64,000 bases of DNA. Origin: Corynebacterium timonense. Lineage in GTDB: Bacteria; Actinomycetota; Actinomycetes; Mycobacteriales; Mycobacteriaceae. The notes beneath the pieces are model-generated. The model was not told where the DNA came from, searched no databases, and saw only the letters and a list, made by a program, of their open reading frames with translations. The first letter of the stretch is position 1; the number at the start of each line of letters is the position of its first letter. Shown here piece after piece: positions 62,446 through 64,000 of the stretch. Made by a program: the position numbers and the translations under genes. The DNA lies in contig NZ_LT629765.1 in assembly GCF_900105305.1 (NCBI RefSeq), forward strand, positions 434,001 to 498,000, read 5' to 3'.

Positions 62446-62451
62446 AGTATA
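62446..62451 (-). promoter_or_regulatory. -10 box of the Fes-like gene
   Basis: TATACT on the minus strand (62446-62451) lies six bases before the GTG start, so the transcript would be leaderless or nearly so. The palindrome 62452-62484 directly abuts it. Confidence 0.5.
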
Positions 62452-62484
62452 CACATTAGGGCAGGGTAACCTAACCCTAATGTG
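62452..62484. promoter_or_regulatory. Palindrome with DtxR-like core upstream of the Fes-like gene
   Basis: CACATTAGGG (62452-62461) and CCCTAATGTG (62475-62484) are perfect inverted repeats flanking CAGGGTAACCTAAC. On the minus strand the centre reads GGTTAGGTTACCC, one half of which matches the DtxR half-site GGTTAG exactly and the other only partly. An iron-responsive operator is the likely reading. Confidence 0.55.
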
Positions 62485-62495
62485 CTTACCTGGCC

Positions 62496-63428
62496 CTACG
62501 GGCGGCGCTCCACGCGCGCGTTGAGGTGGAGCTTCTCCGGCTTCGACGCGCTCCGCAGCTGGATCGCCGTGGCGCCCTCGCCCTCGCCTATGGCCCAGGC
62601 GGCCACGCGGGCCGGAATGACCACGGGCTTGTGAAACTCCACCGCGTACGTCAGCGCGCCGCCGAGCGTGCCCTCGAGCAGCTGCAACACCGACGCGGCC
62701 GAGTACATCCCGTGCGCGATGATGGAGGGGAAGCCGAAAGCCTTCGCGCCGAGCTTCGAGGTGTGGATCGGGTTCGCGTCGCCGGACGCCGCGACGTAGG
62801 CGCGGACGTTGTCGCGCGTCCACGCCCACTGGGCGTTTGAGGCGACGTCGGGAACCTCGGGGCGGGGCAACATTCGGGCGTCGTCACGCTTGCGCGTGGA
62901 CACGCTGACGGGCGCGGAACGGTCGAACTTTGCGCCCTGGGCGAGCATCGTCGCGCGCTGGCGCCAGACGGGCTTGTCCTCGTCGCTGCCGTCGACGCTG
63001 ACCTCGGTCACGATGTCGATGAGGAGCCCCCGGCGGTGCGGGCGCAGGTTCTCGGCGTGGAGGCGGAAGGTGAAGGTCTCGTCGACGCGTAGGGCGCGCT
63101 CCTGTTCGATGACGTTGGCCACGTGCACCGCGCCGGTCGGGGCGAAGGGAAAGTCCGGCCGGCTCATCAGCTCCATCGTGATGGGGAAGCCGATGACGAA
63201 GGGGTAGGTCGGCGGCAGCTCGTTGCCCAAACGCAGGCCCGTCGCGCGAGTGTAGGAGGCGAGGTCGGAGCGGTCGATGCTGATCCCACGGACCTCGAGG
63301 CGCGAGGTGGGGTCGTTGGCGGCGACATGCTTTGTGCCCACGACCGGCAGCGTGCCCACAATGATTGCGCGGGTGAGCGCGCGCAGGTCGGGGATCGATT
63401 CAAGGAGCTCGTATTGGTGTGCGGTCAC
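62496..63428 (-). CDS. MaoC-like hotdog dehydratase (double hotdog)
   Basis: This 310-residue protein has two hotdog folds. The C-terminal one carries the hydratase motif with SGDANPIHTSKLGAKAFGFPSIIAHGMYS in parts, where D and H of D-x4-H are the catalytic pair. The N-terminal half contains a decayed copy (GFPITMELMSRPDF). It resembles actinobacterial HtdX (Rv0241c), which acts next to FabG4 (Rv0242c). It would dehydrate 3-hydroxyacyl thioesters. The GTG at 63428 begins four bases after the FabG stop, so it is co-transcribed. Substrate chain length unknown. Confidence 0.88.
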   Translation of the reverse strand: MTAHQYELLESIPDLRALTRAIIVGTLPVVGTKHVAANDPTSRLEVRGISIDRSDLASYTRATGLRLGNELPPTYPFVIGFPITMELMSRPDFPFAPTGAVHVANVIEQERALRVDETFTFRLHAENLRPHRRGLLIDIVTEVSVDGSDEDKPVWRQRATMLAQGAKFDRSAPVSVSTRKRDDARMLPRPEVPDVASNAQWAWTRDNVRAYVAASGDANPIHTSKLGAKAFGFPSIIAHGMYSAASVLQLLEGTLGGALTYAVEFHKPVVIPARVAAWAIGEGEGATAIQLRSASKPEKLHLNARVERRP

Positions 63429-63432
63429 GGCG

Positions 63433-64000
63433 CTACGCCCCCAAGATGCTCTGGCCGCACACGCGCACCGTGTTGCCGTTGACGGCGGTGGAGGCGGTCG
63501 CGGCGAAAAAGGCGACGGTCTCGGCGACGTCGATGGGCAGCCCGCCCTGCTGCATCGAGTTGATGCGGCGGCCCACCTCGCGCGGGCCGGTAGGCATCGC
63601 GGCGGTCATGTCGGTCTCGATGAAGCCCGGAGCGACCGCGTTGAGGTTGCCGCCGAGCTCGGCGACGGAGCCGGAGAGCGAGTCGACGAAGCCGATGATG
63701 CCGGCCTTCGTCGTGGCGTAGTTGGTCTGGCCGCGGTTGCCAGCGATACCGGAGGTGGAGGACACGCCGATGACGGCGGGGGCGTCGCCTAGCGCGCCCA
63801 GTTCGATGAGCTTCTCAGTGATGCGCACCGGGGCGACCAGGTTGATCGACTGGACCATGTTCCAACGCTTGTCGTCCATGTTGGCCAGCAGCTTGTCGCG
63901 CGTCACCCCGGCGTTGTGGACCACCACGTCGACCTTGCGCTTGTAGCGCTCCTCGGCGTGGCGGGCAATCTGCTCCGCGGCGGTCGGGTCCGTGACGTCG
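63433..64000 (-). CDS. 3-oxoacyl-ACP reductase, C-terminal part (FabG4-like, 5' truncated by window)
   Basis: A short-chain dehydrogenase/reductase piece whose frame is open to the end of the window; the N terminus lies outside. It has [13 protein letters not shown] (NAG structural motif), [21 protein letters not shown] with catalytic Ser, Tyr and Lys, and [12 protein letters not shown]. It ends in [14 protein letters not shown], as in FabG4-type proteins. It would reduce 3-oxoacyl to 3-hydroxyacyl thioesters and pass product to the MaoC protein whose gene follows. Confidence 0.9.
   Translation of the reverse strand, partial: DVTDPTAAEQIARHAEERYKRKVDVVVHNAGVTRDKLLANMDDKRWNMVQSINLVAPVRITEKLIELGALGDAPAVIGVSSTSGIAGNRGQTNYATTKAGIIGFVDSLSGSVAELGGNLNAVAPGFIETDMTAAMPTGPREVGRRINSMQQGGLPIDVAETVAFFAATASTAVNGNTVRVCGQSILGA

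Overview
The window is high-GC actinobacterial DNA, most likely from a Corynebacterium (Mycobacteriales). The evidence is gene content and order. The cluster of lytic transglycosylase, enolase, DivIC, DUF501 and Ppx matches the mycobacterial lpqU-eno-Rv1024-Rv1025-ppx cluster. The stretch from aceE to glnA1 (aceE, DUF3052, SURF1, PtpA-like phosphatase, Nif3, zinc ribbon, RNase H-CobC fusion, rnpB, CYTH/CHAD, glnA2-glnE, glnA1, RDD, DUF4191) parallels M. tuberculosis Rv2241 to Rv2219. This comparison is from memory of those genomes; no search was run. Start codons include many GTGs, and several genes look leaderless, as is common in this group.

Layout. 1-4 kb: end of a 3-hydroxyacyl-CoA dehydrogenase, then a Baeyer-Villiger type monooxygenase and a type B carboxylesterase that could act in series on a ketone. 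4.1-4.8 kb: five degenerate ~84-bp tandem repeats, most of them hairpin-forming. 4.9-10.7 kb: the conserved cell-wall/enolase/division/polyphosphate cluster, with a PIN-domain toxin and HTH antitoxin pair inserted between divIC and the DUF501 gene. 10.8-16.2 kb: a remodelled region with tRNA-CAT, tRNA-Asn, a decayed FtsX-type permease, a small alarmone synthetase with a tiny downstream partner (candidate toxSAS system), an ornithine cyclodeaminase-family gene, and an intact/broken pair of small secreted proteins. 16.4-25.8 kb: transport and nucleoside/aldehyde metabolism (AbgT, DUF4230, TRIC/UPF0126, serine hydrolase, MFS, nucleoside hydrolase, DMT transporter, succinate-semialdehyde dehydrogenase). 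25.8-30 kb: divergent acyl carrier protein and alpha/beta hydrolase, an AbiEi/DUF559-like protein, a composite repeat array with alternating 51/66-bp spacing, and a complete IS3-family element that has split the aceE terminator hairpin in its loop.

30-48 kb is conserved housekeeping: pyruvate dehydrogenase E1, tRNA-Val, SURF1, low-Mr phosphatase, Nif3, zinc ribbon, RNase H/phosphatase fusion, RNase P RNA, an RNB ribonuclease, a galactokinase-like protein whose last six codons including the stop are repeated four times, a CYTH/CHAD protein, and glutamine synthetase 2 with its adenylyltransferase. 48-64 kb: an MFS transporter, threonine synthase, a secreted trypsin-like protease, a Nudix hydrolase coupled to a GH25 muramidase, an iron-siderophore ABC system with a DtxR-type box, glutamine synthetase 1, RDD and DUF4191 proteins, an enterochelin-esterase-like gene with an iron-box-like palindrome, and a MaoC/FabG pair that runs off the end.

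Best candidates for new biology are the alarmone-synthetase/small-protein pair (12070-13106), the two hairpin repeat arrays (4376-4795 and 27923-28540), the IS element seated in a terminator loop (28569-30009), and the quadruplicated stop-codon module (40261-40332).
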